Shown in pieces: positions 36,688 through 46,266 of a stretch of 64,000 bases of DNA. The notes beneath the pieces are model-generated. The model saw nothing but the letters and a program-made list of their open reading frames with translations, was not told the DNA's origin and made no database searches. The stretch spans positions 930,001 through 994,000 of the forward strand of contig JADJOS010000001.1 in assembly GCA_016713675.1 (NCBI GenBank). The letters are read 5' to 3'. Position 1 is the first letter of the stretch; every line of letters starts with the position of its first letter. The position numbers and the translations under genes were made by a program. Source of the DNA: Acidobacteriota bacterium (GTDB lineage: Bacteria; Acidobacteriota; Blastocatellia; Pyrinomonadales; Pyrinomonadaceae).

Positions 36688-37854
36688 ATGTACGAGAATT
36701 ATGTAAAACCTATTGAGACAATTGCCGCAACCATGCTTGACGGCGTTTCAGGGCTATTGAATTATGGCGGCAGCGGGCTTCGCGATGCTCCATCCGACGG
36801 GCGCGTGAAACTCCCCGACGACCTATTTGCAAAGCCCGATGTGCAGACCGAATGGTGGTATTACACGGGACATTGTAAGAGTGAGCAGGGTCGGGAATTT
36901 GGTTTTGAACTGGTCTTTTTCAAACGCCGCACCGACCTGGACCGTATCGGCATTGTGCCGATGACGGTGCTTGCAAATCCGATGTATTTTGCGCACTTTG
37001 CGATCTCGGATCTGAGCGATAAGAGGTTTCGCTACGAGCATAAGAGGAGTTTCAATATGCCGTTCGACGTGCCGGTATCTATGAGCGAAACGGCGTGTGA
37101 CGTGCGTTTAGGCGACTGGTCACTGCGTGAGGTCGCGGGCAAACACATTCTGCACGCCACGCTCGAAGGCGGATTTGTTTTCGACGCCGTCCTTGATCAA
37201 GGCAAACCGCTCGTACTTAATGGTGAAGGCGGAAACGGCATCAGCCGCAAGAAAAATGGGGCTTCCAATCATTTTTCGTTCACACGAATGAAGGTCGATG
37301 GACAGATCGCTCGTGAGACGGGAATTGAAAAATTCACCGGAACAGCCTGGATGGACCGTGAATTTGGCATTTGGGAACAAGGGTATTGGGATTGGTTCAG
37401 CATTCAGTTTGATGATGAGACGGAACTGATGATCTATCAATTCCGCGGCGAATCCGGCGAAATGAACGGCGAAGCGACCGGTACATTCGTCGAACAGGAC
37501 GGCACCTGCAAGTATTTGGAAAGAAAAGATTTTGAGATCGAGATCCTTTCAACCTGGACGAGCCGAAATACAAATGCCGAATACCCGAGCCGTTGGCGGG
37601 TCCGTGTCGAACGCTTCGGAATTGATATCGAGATCAAGCCGTTGATCGCAGATCAGGAGCTCGACACCCGCGGTTCGACGATGATCGTTTATTGGGAAGG
37701 AGCCTGCAAAGTAGCCGGAAAAAGAAACGAAAGTTCGGTCGAGGGACGAGCATATGTCGAACTCGTGGGTTACGACCGTTCCCATGAAAATATAGGTTTT
37801 AGCGATTTTATGTTCGGCGGTCCGATCAGCCGGATCACCAACATATTTGGTTAG
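36688..37854 (+). CDS. CrtC/AttH lipocalin-like hydrolase (carotenoid 1,2-hydratase family)
   Basis: 388 residues, no signal peptide. Two lipocalin-like halves as in the CrtC/AttH family: DVQTEWWYYTGHCKSEQGREFGFELVFFKR (~50-80), FAHFAISD, then FTGTAWMDREFGIWEQGYWDWFSIQ (~210-235) with the family-typical W-DREF motif, and YWEGACKVAG..GRAYVELVGY at the end. CrtC hydrates acyclic carotenoids, but no other carotenoid gene is present in the window and the AttH branch includes non-carotenoid proteins, so function stays open. Convergent with the SRPBCC gene. Confidence 0.85.
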   Translation: MYENYVKPIETIAATMLDGVSGLLNYGGSGLRDAPSDGRVKLPDDLFAKPDVQTEWWYYTGHCKSEQGREFGFELVFFKRRTDLDRIGIVPMTVLANPMYFAHFAISDLSDKRFRYEHKRSFNMPFDVPVSMSETACDVRLGDWSLREVAGKHILHATLEGGFVFDAVLDQGKPLVLNGEGGNGISRKKNGASNHFSFTRMKVDGQIARETGIEKFTGTAWMDREFGIWEQGYWDWFSIQFDDETELMIYQFRGESGEMNGEATGTFVEQDGTCKYLERKDFEIEILSTWTSRNTNAEYPSRWRVRVERFGIDIEIKPLIADQELDTRGSTMIVYWEGACKVAGKRNESSVEGRAYVELVGYDRSHENIGFSDFMFGGPISRITNIFG

Positions 37855-38303
37855 TATTCACCTTCGCACCACTTCTTGGTCACGTCGTGGCGGTAGGCGA
37901 ACATCTTCTCCAGCTTCGGCACGACTGCAAATGGTGCCGCGATCACCCCCAGAAACCAAAAGGGCGGATCGTATTCGATCTCGTCGCGGAGGATTGCTCC
38001 GCCCGGATGCGGCTCGACAATATGGCGGTGCCGCCATTTTGCGAAAGGGCCGCTGACCTGAATATCTTCAAACATCCGCGGCGGATCATATGCCGTGTGT
38101 TCCGCAACCCAACGCGTGGTTATCAATCCAAATAGCTTCGTGTCAATTATTGCCTGCGACCCAATGACCGATATGTTGGCCTTTTGAATGATCTTTGCGT
38201 CTTCCCACGGCGGTACCAGACGCGAGAATGCATCTGGCAATTCGTGAAAAGCAAATACCCTTTCGGGCGTCGCGTTGATGACGGTCTCTTTTACAAACTT
38301 CAT
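37851..38303 (-). CDS. SRPBCC family protein (cyclase/ligand-binding)
   Basis: 150 residues from the ATG at 38303 (MKFVKETVINATPERVFAFHELPDAFSRLVPPWE). This opening and the middle segments RWVAEHTAYDPPRMFEDIQVSGPFAKWRHRHIVEP and DEIEYDPPFW are typical of SRPBCC proteins annotated as cyclase or SDR-linked coenzyme Q-binding-like. Ligand unknown. Overlaps the tail of the convergent CrtC-like gene by 4 nt. Divergent from the MHS transporter, 79 nt away. Confidence 0.88.
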   Translation of the reverse strand: MKFVKETVINATPERVFAFHELPDAFSRLVPPWEDAKIIQKANISVIGSQAIIDTKLFGLITTRWVAEHTAYDPPRMFEDIQVSGPFAKWRHRHIVEPHPGGAILRDEIEYDPPFWFLGVIAAPFAVVPKLEKMFAYRHDVTKKWCEGEY

Positions 38304-38382
38304 TGCATCTAACGATAGCATACGCAATACAGGTACTACCTTTGAATCATCAGCCGGAAACTGGTTTAATACCTCAATTCAC

Positions 38383-39900
38383 ATGAGCGAAACAGCAGGC
38401 GATCTCGGCGCGTTCTATAACGATCAGATAACCAAAAGAATGATCTGGAAGGTCATAGGCGCTTCGGCTGTCGGCACCATGATCGAGTGGTACGATTTTT
38501 ATATCTTCGGCAGCCTTGCCGGAATCATCGCACCGCTGTTCTATCCGCCGGGGAACGATACGTTCGCGTATATCGCCTATTTGGCGACCTTTGCGGTAGG
38601 ATTTGTCGTAAGGCCGTTCGGAGCGTTGTTTTTCGGGCGGATCGGCGATATTGTTGGGCGAAAATACGCGTTTCTCGTGACGCTGCTGATAATGGGCGGA
38701 GCGACGGCGGTGATCGGATTTTTGCCGACGTATTCGCAGATCGGCATTGCGGCACCCATCATTTTGCTGCTCATCCGCGTTTTGCAAGGCCTCGCACTCG
38801 GCGGCGAATACGGCGGAGCGGCTGTCTATGTAGCCGAACACGTGCCCGATAACAGACGCGGATTTTACACCTCGTTTATTCAAATTACTGCGACGTTGGG
38901 GCTGTTTCTATCCCTCGCCGTCATTTTGACTGTGCAGAATATGATGTCACCGGAGCAATTTGCCGGCAAGGCAGACGGCATTAGCGGTTGGCGGATACCT
39001 TTCCTGATCTCCATTCTTCTCGTAGGTGTGTCGCTCTACATTCGCCTCCGAATGAAGGAATCACCGATCTTTGAACAGGTCAAAACGGCTGGTATGACCT
39101 CAACGAATCCGCTAGTCGAGGCCTTTACGAAGTGGAAAAATCTCAAGATCGTCCTCATCTCGCTATTTGGGGCGACCGCCGGACAGGGAGTGGTTTGGTA
39201 CACCGGGCAGTTTTATGCTCTGTTTTACCTGCAGAAGATACTAAACGTCGATGCGACGTCCGCAAACTACATCATCGCCGTTGCTCTACTTCTCGGAATG
39301 CCTTTATTTGTTGTTTTCGGAGCACTCAGCGATCGGATCGGCCGGAAATGGATAATCATGGCCGGCTTGCTGCTGGCAGTGTTTACTTATCTGCCGATCT
39401 ATCACGCGATGCAGTCGGCGGCCGGTTCCAATATCGAAACGGCGACTTCGCAGACAAATCCGGCGACCGGCGAAAAATCGCTCACGCCGCTCGCACGTAA
39501 TAACGAAGGTGTATTGGTTCCGGCACCAAAGGTCCTAGTTTATACCTCTTTCAGCGATCTGATGTCGAATATAACAGCATGGATGCTGATCTTGCTCGTC
39601 TTTATCCAAGTCATCTGGGTGACTATGGTTTACGGCCCGATCGCCGCGTATCTGGTCGAGGCTTTTCCGGCGAAGATCCGCTATACGGCACTCTCCCTGC
39701 CGTATCATATCGGCAATGGCGTGTTCGGCGGCTTGCTGCCGCTGATCGGCGTTTCGGTGATCGCTCAGACCGGAAACATCTACGCGGGGCTTTATTATCC
39801 TATGGCGATCGCGGCGATCACGCTAATTGTTGGTACGATCTTTCTCAAAGAAACTCACGGACATAAGATCTGGGCCGAGGTTGAGAACAAGGGATCTTAG
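38383..39900 (+). CDS. MFS transporter, metabolite:H+ symporter (MHS) family
   Basis: 505 residues from the ATG at 38383 (MSETAGDLG), 12 hydrophobic helices. Motifs: GTMIEWYDFYIFGSLA in helix 1, RPFGALFFGRIGDIVGRKYAFLVTLLIMG (motif A), RVLQGLALGGEYGGAAVYVAEH and DRIGRKWII. These are signatures of the MHS group (shikimate, proline/betaine, dicarboxylate uptake). A longer hydrophilic insert lies at ~345-395 in the loop between helices 8 and 9. Substrate not assignable. Its stop overlaps that of the convergent thioredoxin-like gene. Confidence 0.92.
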   Translation: MSETAGDLGAFYNDQITKRMIWKVIGASAVGTMIEWYDFYIFGSLAGIIAPLFYPPGNDTFAYIAYLATFAVGFVVRPFGALFFGRIGDIVGRKYAFLVTLLIMGGATAVIGFLPTYSQIGIAAPIILLLIRVLQGLALGGEYGGAAVYVAEHVPDNRRGFYTSFIQITATLGLFLSLAVILTVQNMMSPEQFAGKADGISGWRIPFLISILLVGVSLYIRLRMKESPIFEQVKTAGMTSTNPLVEAFTKWKNLKIVLISLFGATAGQGVVWYTGQFYALFYLQKILNVDATSANYIIAVALLLGMPLFVVFGALSDRIGRKWIIMAGLLLAVFTYLPIYHAMQSAAGSNIETATSQTNPATGEKSLTPLARNNEGVLVPAPKVLVYTSFSDLMSNITAWMLILLVFIQVIWVTMVYGPIAAYLVEAFPAKIRYTALSLPYHIGNGVFGGLLPLIGVSVIAQTGNIYAGLYYPMAIAAITLIVGTIFLKETHGHKIWAEVENKGS

Positions 39901-40445
39901 TGTTTGGCGGTAGACTTTTTTGGCGCCCATGCCTTGAGAAACTCAGTGAATTTCGCAAGGTCGTAGTACTTGCCGGACTCCAGAGGTGATGTATCCTGCG
40001 AATGGATCATATTGCCCTTATCGTCCAGAACGTAAAGATGCGGATAGCCGCTAGGTTCAGGATAGGTCGACAAAAAGGCCGAATTTTCGTTTTCCGGGCT
40101 CATGTTTACTTTCATCCAAACATAGTTATCATCGCGGAGTTTGGCGAGTTCAGGGTTCTGATAGAAGAACTTGTCCATGTACACACACCAGCCGCACCAT
40201 TCGCCGCCGACATCGAGGATAATGCGTTTGTTTTCTTTGGCCGCGGAGATAATCGCGGCGGCAAGATCGGCTGTTGGGTCGCGAAGCGGGTCAAATTTTT
40301 CGCGGACAAATGGCGATGCGGTTGGCCTTACCGTTGGTTTTACCACCTTTGGCTTCGCAACGGGACGTTTGACCACCTTTTTTTGGCCGTAAACCGCAAG
40401 GTTTGCCGCGATCGCAACCACCATGATGAGCAGGAGTTTTTTCAT
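39897..40445 (-). CDS. Exported thioredoxin-fold protein with WCGWC motif
   Basis: 182 residues. Signal peptide ending VYGQ, a Lys/Val/Pro-rich linker (~22-45), then a thioredoxin-like (Thioredoxin_7/DUF255-type) domain: ENKRIILDVGGEWCGWCVYMDKFFYQNPELAKL with active-site CGWC near 86-89, and the cis-Pro region PSGYPHLYVLDDKG. Probably a periplasmic disulfide reductase or isomerase. Six nt downstream of the AADC-type decarboxylase gene, hence likely co-transcribed. Confidence 0.9.
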   Translation of the reverse strand: MKKLLLIMVVAIAANLAVYGQKKVVKRPVAKPKVVKPTVRPTASPFVREKFDPLRDPTADLAAAIISAAKENKRIILDVGGEWCGWCVYMDKFFYQNPELAKLRDDNYVWMKVNMSPENENSAFLSTYPEPSGYPHLYVLDDKGNMIHSQDTSPLESGKYYDLAKFTEFLKAWAPKKSTAKH

Positions 40446-40450
40446 ATAAT

Positions 40451-41896
40451 TCAGGCCAATTTCTCTAACCTTTCATTGAGAATATTCCAGACCTTTGTTA
40501 GATGCCGCTCTTCTACGCGGATGCTGCCTACTGATAATCGCAGAGTGTATTTTCCGTTTAGTTTTGTATGCGAAAGGTAAGCTTCGCCTGAGGCGTTGAT
40601 GTCGTTCATGATCTTCTCGTTCAGGGCATTTAGGTCTTCGACACTGTCAGGACAAGCCCGAAAGCAGACAAGCGCAAATGGCACGGGCGCGAGGAGTTCC
40701 CATTTGCCGCTTTCTTCGACCCAAGAGGCGAAAAGACGTGCGAGGCGGCAGTGTTCTCGAAGCCTTGCAATTAGGCCTTCGCGGCCAAAATAGCGGATGA
40801 CGAACCATAACTTCAACGCTCTAAACCTGCGTCCTAGCTGGATGCCGTAGTCCATACCGTTCTTTACCGTCTGTTCGTCGCTGGTCTTGAGATACTCGGC
40901 AACGAGCGAGAAGGCCTCCTTTAGCTCGCTCAAGTCTTTGCAATAAAGCACTGACAGATCGAAGGGCGTAAACAGCCATTTGTGCGGATTTACGACGATC
41001 GAATCGGCACGTTCCCAACCGGCAAACAGCGGCTGCATCTCAGGCACGATCGCGGTCGAACCTGCGTATGCCGTATCGACGTGGAGCCAAATACCGTATT
41101 TTTCGCAGATGTCGGCGATCGCGTCGACCGGATCGATGCTTGAGGTCGAGGTCGTCCCGATGGTTGGGATAACGCAGATCGGTTTGAATCCTGCCGCGAT
41201 GTCCTGGTCTATTGCCTCCGCCAATTTTTCGGGGATCATCTCGAACCGTTCGTTGCATTCGATCTTTCGTAAGGATCGCAGGCCGAGGCCGAGGGTGATG
41301 ACGCCTTTGTCGATCGATGAATGTACGTGTTCGCTGGCATAGAGACGCAGCAGCGGAACGTCGCTGCGGCCGCTCATACCTTTGTCGCGAATATTAAACC
41401 CGGCCTTTTCGCGAGCCGCCGCGATGGCATGCATGGTCGAGACCGATGCGGTGTCGTAGATGATGCCCTCGAAATCTGCAGGCAGTGCCATCATCTGGCG
41501 GAGCCAGTCGAGCACGACGTCTTCGAGCTCGGTCGATGCCGGCGATGTCCGCCATAGCATTGCTTTCATATCGAAGGCCGCCGTAAACATCTCGCCGAAA
41601 ACCCCGACGCTGCTGGTCGAAGTCGAAAACAGGCCATGGAAGTTCGGATGGTTCCAATGCGTGACGGCTGGCATTATCAAGCGGTCAACATCGCCGAGTA
41701 TCTCGCCAAAATCTTCACCTGCTTCAGGTGCAGACGCGGGCAGATTGCTCTTGAGCCAATCGGGCTCGACTTGCGAAAGTACCGGATAATTTTCCATCGA
41801 ATCGAAATAGTCGGCGAGCTGGTCGATGATCTGATAGCCGAACTTTCGAAAGTCTGCGGTCGGCATATCGCCGAATTTTTCTGATCTTTCACTCAT
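40451..41896 (-). CDS. Group II PLP-dependent decarboxylase (aromatic-L-amino-acid decarboxylase family)
   Basis: 481 residues. Opening FRKFGYQIIDQLADYFDSMENYPVL and THWNHPNFHGLFSTSTSS are typical of AADC/tryptophan-decarboxylase-type enzymes; HVDTAYAGS provides the PLP-binding Asp and NPHKWLFTPFD the Schiff-base lysine. IYDTASVSTMHAIAAAREKAG replaces the more common T-S-GGTxAN pattern. Makes an amine from an aromatic amino acid by decarboxylation (tryptamine, tyramine or phenylethylamine; substrate not determinable). Ends 6 nt before the thioredoxin-like gene. Last gene before repeat copy B. Confidence 0.93.
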   Translation of the reverse strand: MSERSEKFGDMPTADFRKFGYQIIDQLADYFDSMENYPVLSQVEPDWLKSNLPASAPEAGEDFGEILGDVDRLIMPAVTHWNHPNFHGLFSTSTSSVGVFGEMFTAAFDMKAMLWRTSPASTELEDVVLDWLRQMMALPADFEGIIYDTASVSTMHAIAAAREKAGFNIRDKGMSGRSDVPLLRLYASEHVHSSIDKGVITLGLGLRSLRKIECNERFEMIPEKLAEAIDQDIAAGFKPICVIPTIGTTSTSSIDPVDAIADICEKYGIWLHVDTAYAGSTAIVPEMQPLFAGWERADSIVVNPHKWLFTPFDLSVLYCKDLSELKEAFSLVAEYLKTSDEQTVKNGMDYGIQLGRRFRALKLWFVIRYFGREGLIARLREHCRLARLFASWVEESGKWELLAPVPFALVCFRACPDSVEDLNALNEKIMNDINASGEAYLSHTKLNGKYTLRLSVGSIRVEERHLTKVWNILNERLEKLA

Positions 41897-41982
41897 GATG
41901 GCTCTAAGTTACCATACGCGAAAAACAAGCTGAAATTTACGAATCCGAACGTTTTTGGGGGAAAACCAAAAATGTGATCTCC

Positions 41983-42131
41983 GCCGCGCGTTCGAATTGT
42001 GGTACGTACCACAATTTGATCAGCAAAATTGATGAAAATGCCGTAAAAATGCGTTCTGCCACAGTCTTTAAGGGGCTTGGCGACAATGTTTTAGGGGGCT
42101 TGCGACAGTAAAAAACGGGGTCAGCGACAAT
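41983..42131 (-). repeat. Long repeat copy B (inverted partner of 32701-32848)
   Basis: About 149 bp matching copy A on the opposite strand, including the 22-bp palindrome (41995-42016), the GATGAAAATGCCGTAAAAATGCGTTCTGCCACAG block and the outward series of GCGACA units. Beyond the common part B has one further unit (TTGCGACAATA at ~42143) and a facing TGTCGCAA at 42174-42181, forming an 8-bp inverted pair across the presumed outer end. The remainder of 41897-42446 holds no gene I can support. Confidence 0.85.
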
Positions 42132-42446
42132 AAAAACGGCCCTTGCGACAATACATTTTTGAAGGAAACAGACTGTCGCAATACCATCTATTGGCGAAAT
42201 TGTTGGGCAGCGGCGTTTTTAGCTGCGTCAGATGACAATGATGAGATCGATGAGTTTTACGGATGCGACGAATGTGATAAATGCTTAGTAACAACCCAAT
42301 ATTCATTACGCGAAAGCCCATTTGAGGGCGACAATTGCAGTTCACCGCGGCAAAAATAAGCGATCCGATTACGGCGACGTGGTCGAATTGGTCTAATATC
42401 TTGTCAACGTTAATTTCGGCCGTAATTCAGAGAGAATAGATCCAAT

Positions 42447-43996
42447 ATGAAAAGCATGAAACACACCGTACGGCGGTCAAGGAAGTTCAATATTTCGATC
42501 GCATTTGGCCTATGCATATTACTTGGCAATTCGGGTTTGGCGTTCGCCTGGAAACCGACGACGCATGTCTATCTTGCCGAAGTAGCCCTTGCGGACGCGA
42601 TCGATGATGGAATGGTGACGATCGAGCGGCTTGATCCGGCGACTGGCAAAGTTGTCGGTGTCCTAGGCAAATATGCAGTCGATGCGGCGGTGCTCGATGC
42701 TCTGAAGAAAAATCCCGACCAGTATCGTGCCGGCGTACTTGGGCCGGATGCATATCCCGACATTCTGACGGGCCAGCAGGTGATACATCCGCCGACAAAT
42801 CCGGACGGCTCGAACCGCTGGCTCGAATATCTGTGGTCAAATTCGGACGGTTCGCCGGCGATCAAGGCGTTCGCCGTTGGTTATCTGACGCATGCCGCAG
42901 GCGATATGTTCGGGCATACGTTCATCAACAATTTCACCGGCGGTGCTTTTACGTTCAAGCCGCCCGAGAATGCAAAGAAACACATACTGCTCGAAAGCTA
43001 CGTGGGCAAACGCGTGCCCGATCCGACATTTGGTGCAAGCATCGCCAGTGTCGAGGACTTTGTCTATCAAAAATTGGTCGACGCACGGCCGGGCACTTAT
43101 CTTGATAAGGAACTGCTGATAAAGGACGGCGTGGGCACTGACGCCTCGATACCGCGTGTTTATTCGACGCTGCGAGCAGAGCTTGAGGCAGATGTCGTTA
43201 AACTTATTGCTGACGCTGAGAAATGTAAGCCGTGGGACCCGAAATGCAGTGCCGTGCTTAACAGAGCCGAAGCAAAATACAAAAAGGCTTGGATCAAAGA
43301 CATCGACGCCGGGCTAAAGGCTTGGGTCACGACCAGCGACCTCGCCGCAAAGGCACTTTTCTTCAATCCTGAGAAAAAGACGGACGTCGATAAGGCACAG
43401 GCGATATTCGACGACTATGTAAATCGTCATCTGATCTCAATGTCGGGCCCGCCGGATGAGGTCGGCGATCTCAGACGCCTGAGCGGCAAATTTGGCGATG
43501 TGATCGCAAAGGCGATCCCCGACGAACTCGTAGAACCGATACGAAAATTCAAACAGAACCTGTACGACGTGGTGATCAAGCGTGCGACCGGTATGACCAG
43601 CGAAGAGCTAAAGCGTTATTCGACCGAACCCGAGACCTATTTCGACACCGAAATGACAAAGGGACAGGGGCAGTTGATCGACCGAAACAAGTTTGACAAA
43701 GAAATGATCTTTATACAGCCCTCCGACAAAACTATCGACTACCGGAGCGTCGGAGCCGCCTACAATACCGCGGTGATGAGTAAACTTTGCTGATCAGCAA
43801 AGACAGCGTCAATAAATTGTTGACCGATCTCGGCAGCAGCGACCGCCTCGAAAAGCCCGATATCATGCTCGGCTTCCTCAAAACCCTCGACGGCGACAAC
43901 CAACAGGCAGGAATGATCCTGGGGCGTGACTGCAGCAAATACCGTCAGGTGTTCATGAGTTTTGCGGGAGAAAAGGTCTGTCCGAAAATTCAGTGA
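42447..43996 (+). pseudogene. Secreted zinc-dependent phospholipase C-like protein, broken near its C-terminus by a -1 shift
   Basis: Frame one gives a signal peptide ending LAFA, making Trp the mature N-terminus as in zinc-dependent phospholipase C, then WKPTTHVYLAEVA, LGPDAYPDI and AFAVGYLTHAAGDMFGHTFIN with the zinc-ligand His/Asp residues. It stops at TGA 43791 after MSKLC. The next frame continues LISKDSVNKLLTDLGSSDRLEKPDIMLGFLKTLDGDNQ to 43996, which reads as the same protein. One extra T in the run 43786-43788 would join the two (~516 residues). Catalytic part intact, so product may be functional even if the shift is real. Confidence 0.8.
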
Positions 43997-44003
43997 TCAC
44001 GCA

Positions 44004-44486
44004 ATGAGATCAAAGATCGTGTCAGTCATAACTGGGATATCAATTCTGGCGTCAGTCGCATTTGTCGCGTTTGTATATGACAAGTGTAACTACATTACCG
44101 ATGTTGTGTTGGCAGACGAAATAACCGTTGGACCCGAATGGCAAACTATCGAACTAAGAAGGCCTATCCTGATCAGTCAGGATGTCAATAAACTCAATAT
44201 CGACCCGGCACCGCCGTTCGAACACCTGGTCGGCAATAAATTCATCTCTGGTCCGAGCGGAATCGAGTTCCTGCCCGAGGTTGAGGCTGTAACGAGCAAT
44301 GGTGACATTATCCAGCTTCCCTATTCAGGCGGCAGATTCAATTCGAATCACGATTTTGTTAGTTTTAGTCGATTGTACGATCTGGATAAAGGTACAACGA
44401 TCCAAGCGATAAGATTGAGGTCGCCGTATGAATTTCGAATTCATACGATCTGGTGGTCAAGTTTCGATGCAAAGGATATGCCTTAA
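44004..44486 (+). CDS. Small single-pass membrane/exported protein, unknown function
   Basis: 160 residues from the ATG at 44004. An N-terminal hydrophobic segment (VSVITGISILASVAFVAFVY) is an uncleaved anchor or signal. The rest is predicted beta-rich: VGPEWQTIELRRPILISQDVNKL, FISGPSGIEFLPEVEAV and LRSPYEFRIHTIWWSS, suggesting a jelly-roll-like or carbohydrate-binding-like fold. No family recognised. Starts 8 nt after the phospholipase frame, so probably the same transcript. The gap 44487-44691 holds only a CAAAAACT/AGTTTTTG hairpin (~44550-44572). Confidence 0.6.
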   Translation: MRSKIVSVITGISILASVAFVAFVYDKCNYITDVVLADEITVGPEWQTIELRRPILISQDVNKLNIDPAPPFEHLVGNKFISGPSGIEFLPEVEAVTSNGDIIQLPYSGGRFNSNHDFVSFSRLYDLDKGTTIQAIRLRSPYEFRIHTIWWSSFDAKDMP

Positions 44487-44691
44487 CCAACCACGGCACG
44501 CTCCAATTTGGAACAAAATTCCCTATATTCGGGCAAAACGTCAAAAACTACTCGACAGTTTTTGTAATAAAAGTATAATATCAGCTACGAATATCTCGCC
44601 AACGACTTAAGAACTGAAGAATAACGAATTGCCGACAACCTCTCCCGGTTAACGGGCAAGCGACGATTTTTTTTCGCACTTGTAAAAGCTT

Positions 44692-46242
44692 ATGGCATCT
44701 TCGCCTGTAGATACGGAACAATCAAACGAAGGGTTTGTACGCGGGCTCGGGCTGCTCGATTCGACGATGATCGTCGCCGGATCGATGATCGGTTCGGGCA
44801 TTTTTATCGTGTCTGCCGACATTGCACGTCAGGTCGGTTCGCCCGGCTGGCTGCTGGTGGTTTGGCTCGTGACCGGGCTTTTGACGATCGGAGCGGCACT
44901 TTCGTACGGAGAACTGGCGGCCATGATGCCGCGGGCCGGCGGAATGTACGTCTATCTGAAAGAGGCGTATTCGCCGTTCTGGGGATTTTTATACGGCTGG
45001 ACGCATTTTCTTGTGATCGGCACGGCTACGATCGCGGCCGTTTCTGTTGCGTTTTCGCGGTATACGGGCATATTGTTTCAATCGATCTCGGAGACGAACT
45101 ACTTGATCGAGCCGATCCGGCTTGGCTCAAGCTATGCCATTTCGCTCTCGACGGCTCAACTGCTTGGGATCGCAATGATCGCGCTTCTGACGTTTATGAA
45201 TACGCGCGGCCTCAGTCTCGGCAAGCTGGTCCAAAATGTCTTCACCTTTGCCAAGACCGGCTCGCTGATCGCGTTGATCGTACTCGGACTGATCGTCGGA
45301 TTGTACTCGTATCCTGAGATCGCAGCGGCAAACTTTGGCGATCTGTGGACAGTACGCGGCGAACTGCAGAGTGTCGGTGCAACGACAGCCGGAGACAAGG
45401 GTGCTGCGGCAGTCTCGCTGCTGACGGCATTTGGAATGCTGGTTGCGATCTGTGTCGCACAGACAAATTCGCTGTTCTCGGCCGACGCCTGGCATAACGT
45501 CACGTTCACCGCCGGCGAGGTCAAAGATCCGAAGCGGAACCTGCCGCTCTCGCTGCTATTAGGCACGGGCGGCGTGATCCTGCTTTACATGCTCGCAAAT
45601 TTCGCATATCTCGTGACGCTGCGGTTTGAGGACATTCAGAAGGTAGCAAGCGACCGCGTCGGTTCGGCTACTGCCGAGGTGATCTTTCCCGGAGCCGGTG
45701 CAGTGATAATGGCGGTTGCCATTATGATCTCGACATTCGGCTGCAATAACGGCCTGATCTTTTCGGGTGCCCGTGCGTATTACGCAATGGCGAAGGACGG
45801 TCTTTTCTTCAAATCAGCGGGCGACCTCAATAAGGCGCACGTTCCGGCATGGGGACTGATAATACAAGGTATCTGGTCGGCGTTCTACGTTCTGCCCCGA
45901 ACGGTGACGACGGCTGCTGACGGTAAGATCAGCTACGGCAATCTCTACGGCGACCTGCTTACATACGTCATCTCGGCGGCCCTGATCTTTTATATTCTCG
46001 CGATCGCGGCAATTTTTGTGCTCCGCGTGAAACAACCTGACACGCCGCGTCCGTATAAAGCACTCGGATACCCGATCATCCCGGCACTTTACTGCGTAGG
46101 TGCGTTCGTAATCTTGGCCGTCCTATTTATCTATCAGACCACGGCCACATGGCCGGGCCTGGTCATAGTGCTGACTGGAGTGCCGGTCTATTTTATTTGG
46201 AAAGCTGTGTCGGGGAAAAAGGACACAGCAGAGCAATCTTAG
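44692..46242 (+). CDS. APC superfamily amino-acid permease (LAT/YhdG-like)
   Basis: 516 residues, 12 or more hydrophobic helices. Helix 1 motif LGLLDSTMIVAGSMIGSGIFIV, then YGELAAMMPRAGGMYVYLKEAYSPFWGFLYGW, AWHNVTFTAGEVKDPKRNLPLSLLLG and RPYKALGYPIIPALY are characteristic of the APC superfamily, nearest the L-type/polyamine branch. Inner-membrane amino-acid uptake or exchange. Followed 24 nt later by a second APC permease with its own AGGAGG site; co-transcribed. Confidence 0.92.
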   Translation: MASSPVDTEQSNEGFVRGLGLLDSTMIVAGSMIGSGIFIVSADIARQVGSPGWLLVVWLVTGLLTIGAALSYGELAAMMPRAGGMYVYLKEAYSPFWGFLYGWTHFLVIGTATIAAVSVAFSRYTGILFQSISETNYLIEPIRLGSSYAISLSTAQLLGIAMIALLTFMNTRGLSLGKLVQNVFTFAKTGSLIALIVLGLIVGLYSYPEIAAANFGDLWTVRGELQSVGATTAGDKGAAAVSLLTAFGMLVAICVAQTNSLFSADAWHNVTFTAGEVKDPKRNLPLSLLLGTGGVILLYMLANFAYLVTLRFEDIQKVASDRVGSATAEVIFPGAGAVIMAVAIMISTFGCNNGLIFSGARAYYAMAKDGLFFKSAGDLNKAHVPAWGLIIQGIWSAFYVLPRTVTTAADGKISYGNLYGDLLTYVISAALIFYILAIAAIFVLRVKQPDTPRPYKALGYPIIPALYCVGAFVILAVLFIYQTTATWPGLVIVLTGVPVYFIWKAVSGKKDTAEQS

Positions 46243-46266
46243 TTAAATCAACCTTAGGAGGTTTTC

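Noticed and set aside
42159..42359. 66-codon Cys-rich frame (YGCDECDKC) beside repeat B
   Set aside because: Starts with TTG, no ribosome site, no recognisable family, and opens inside the repeat flank; not supported as a gene.
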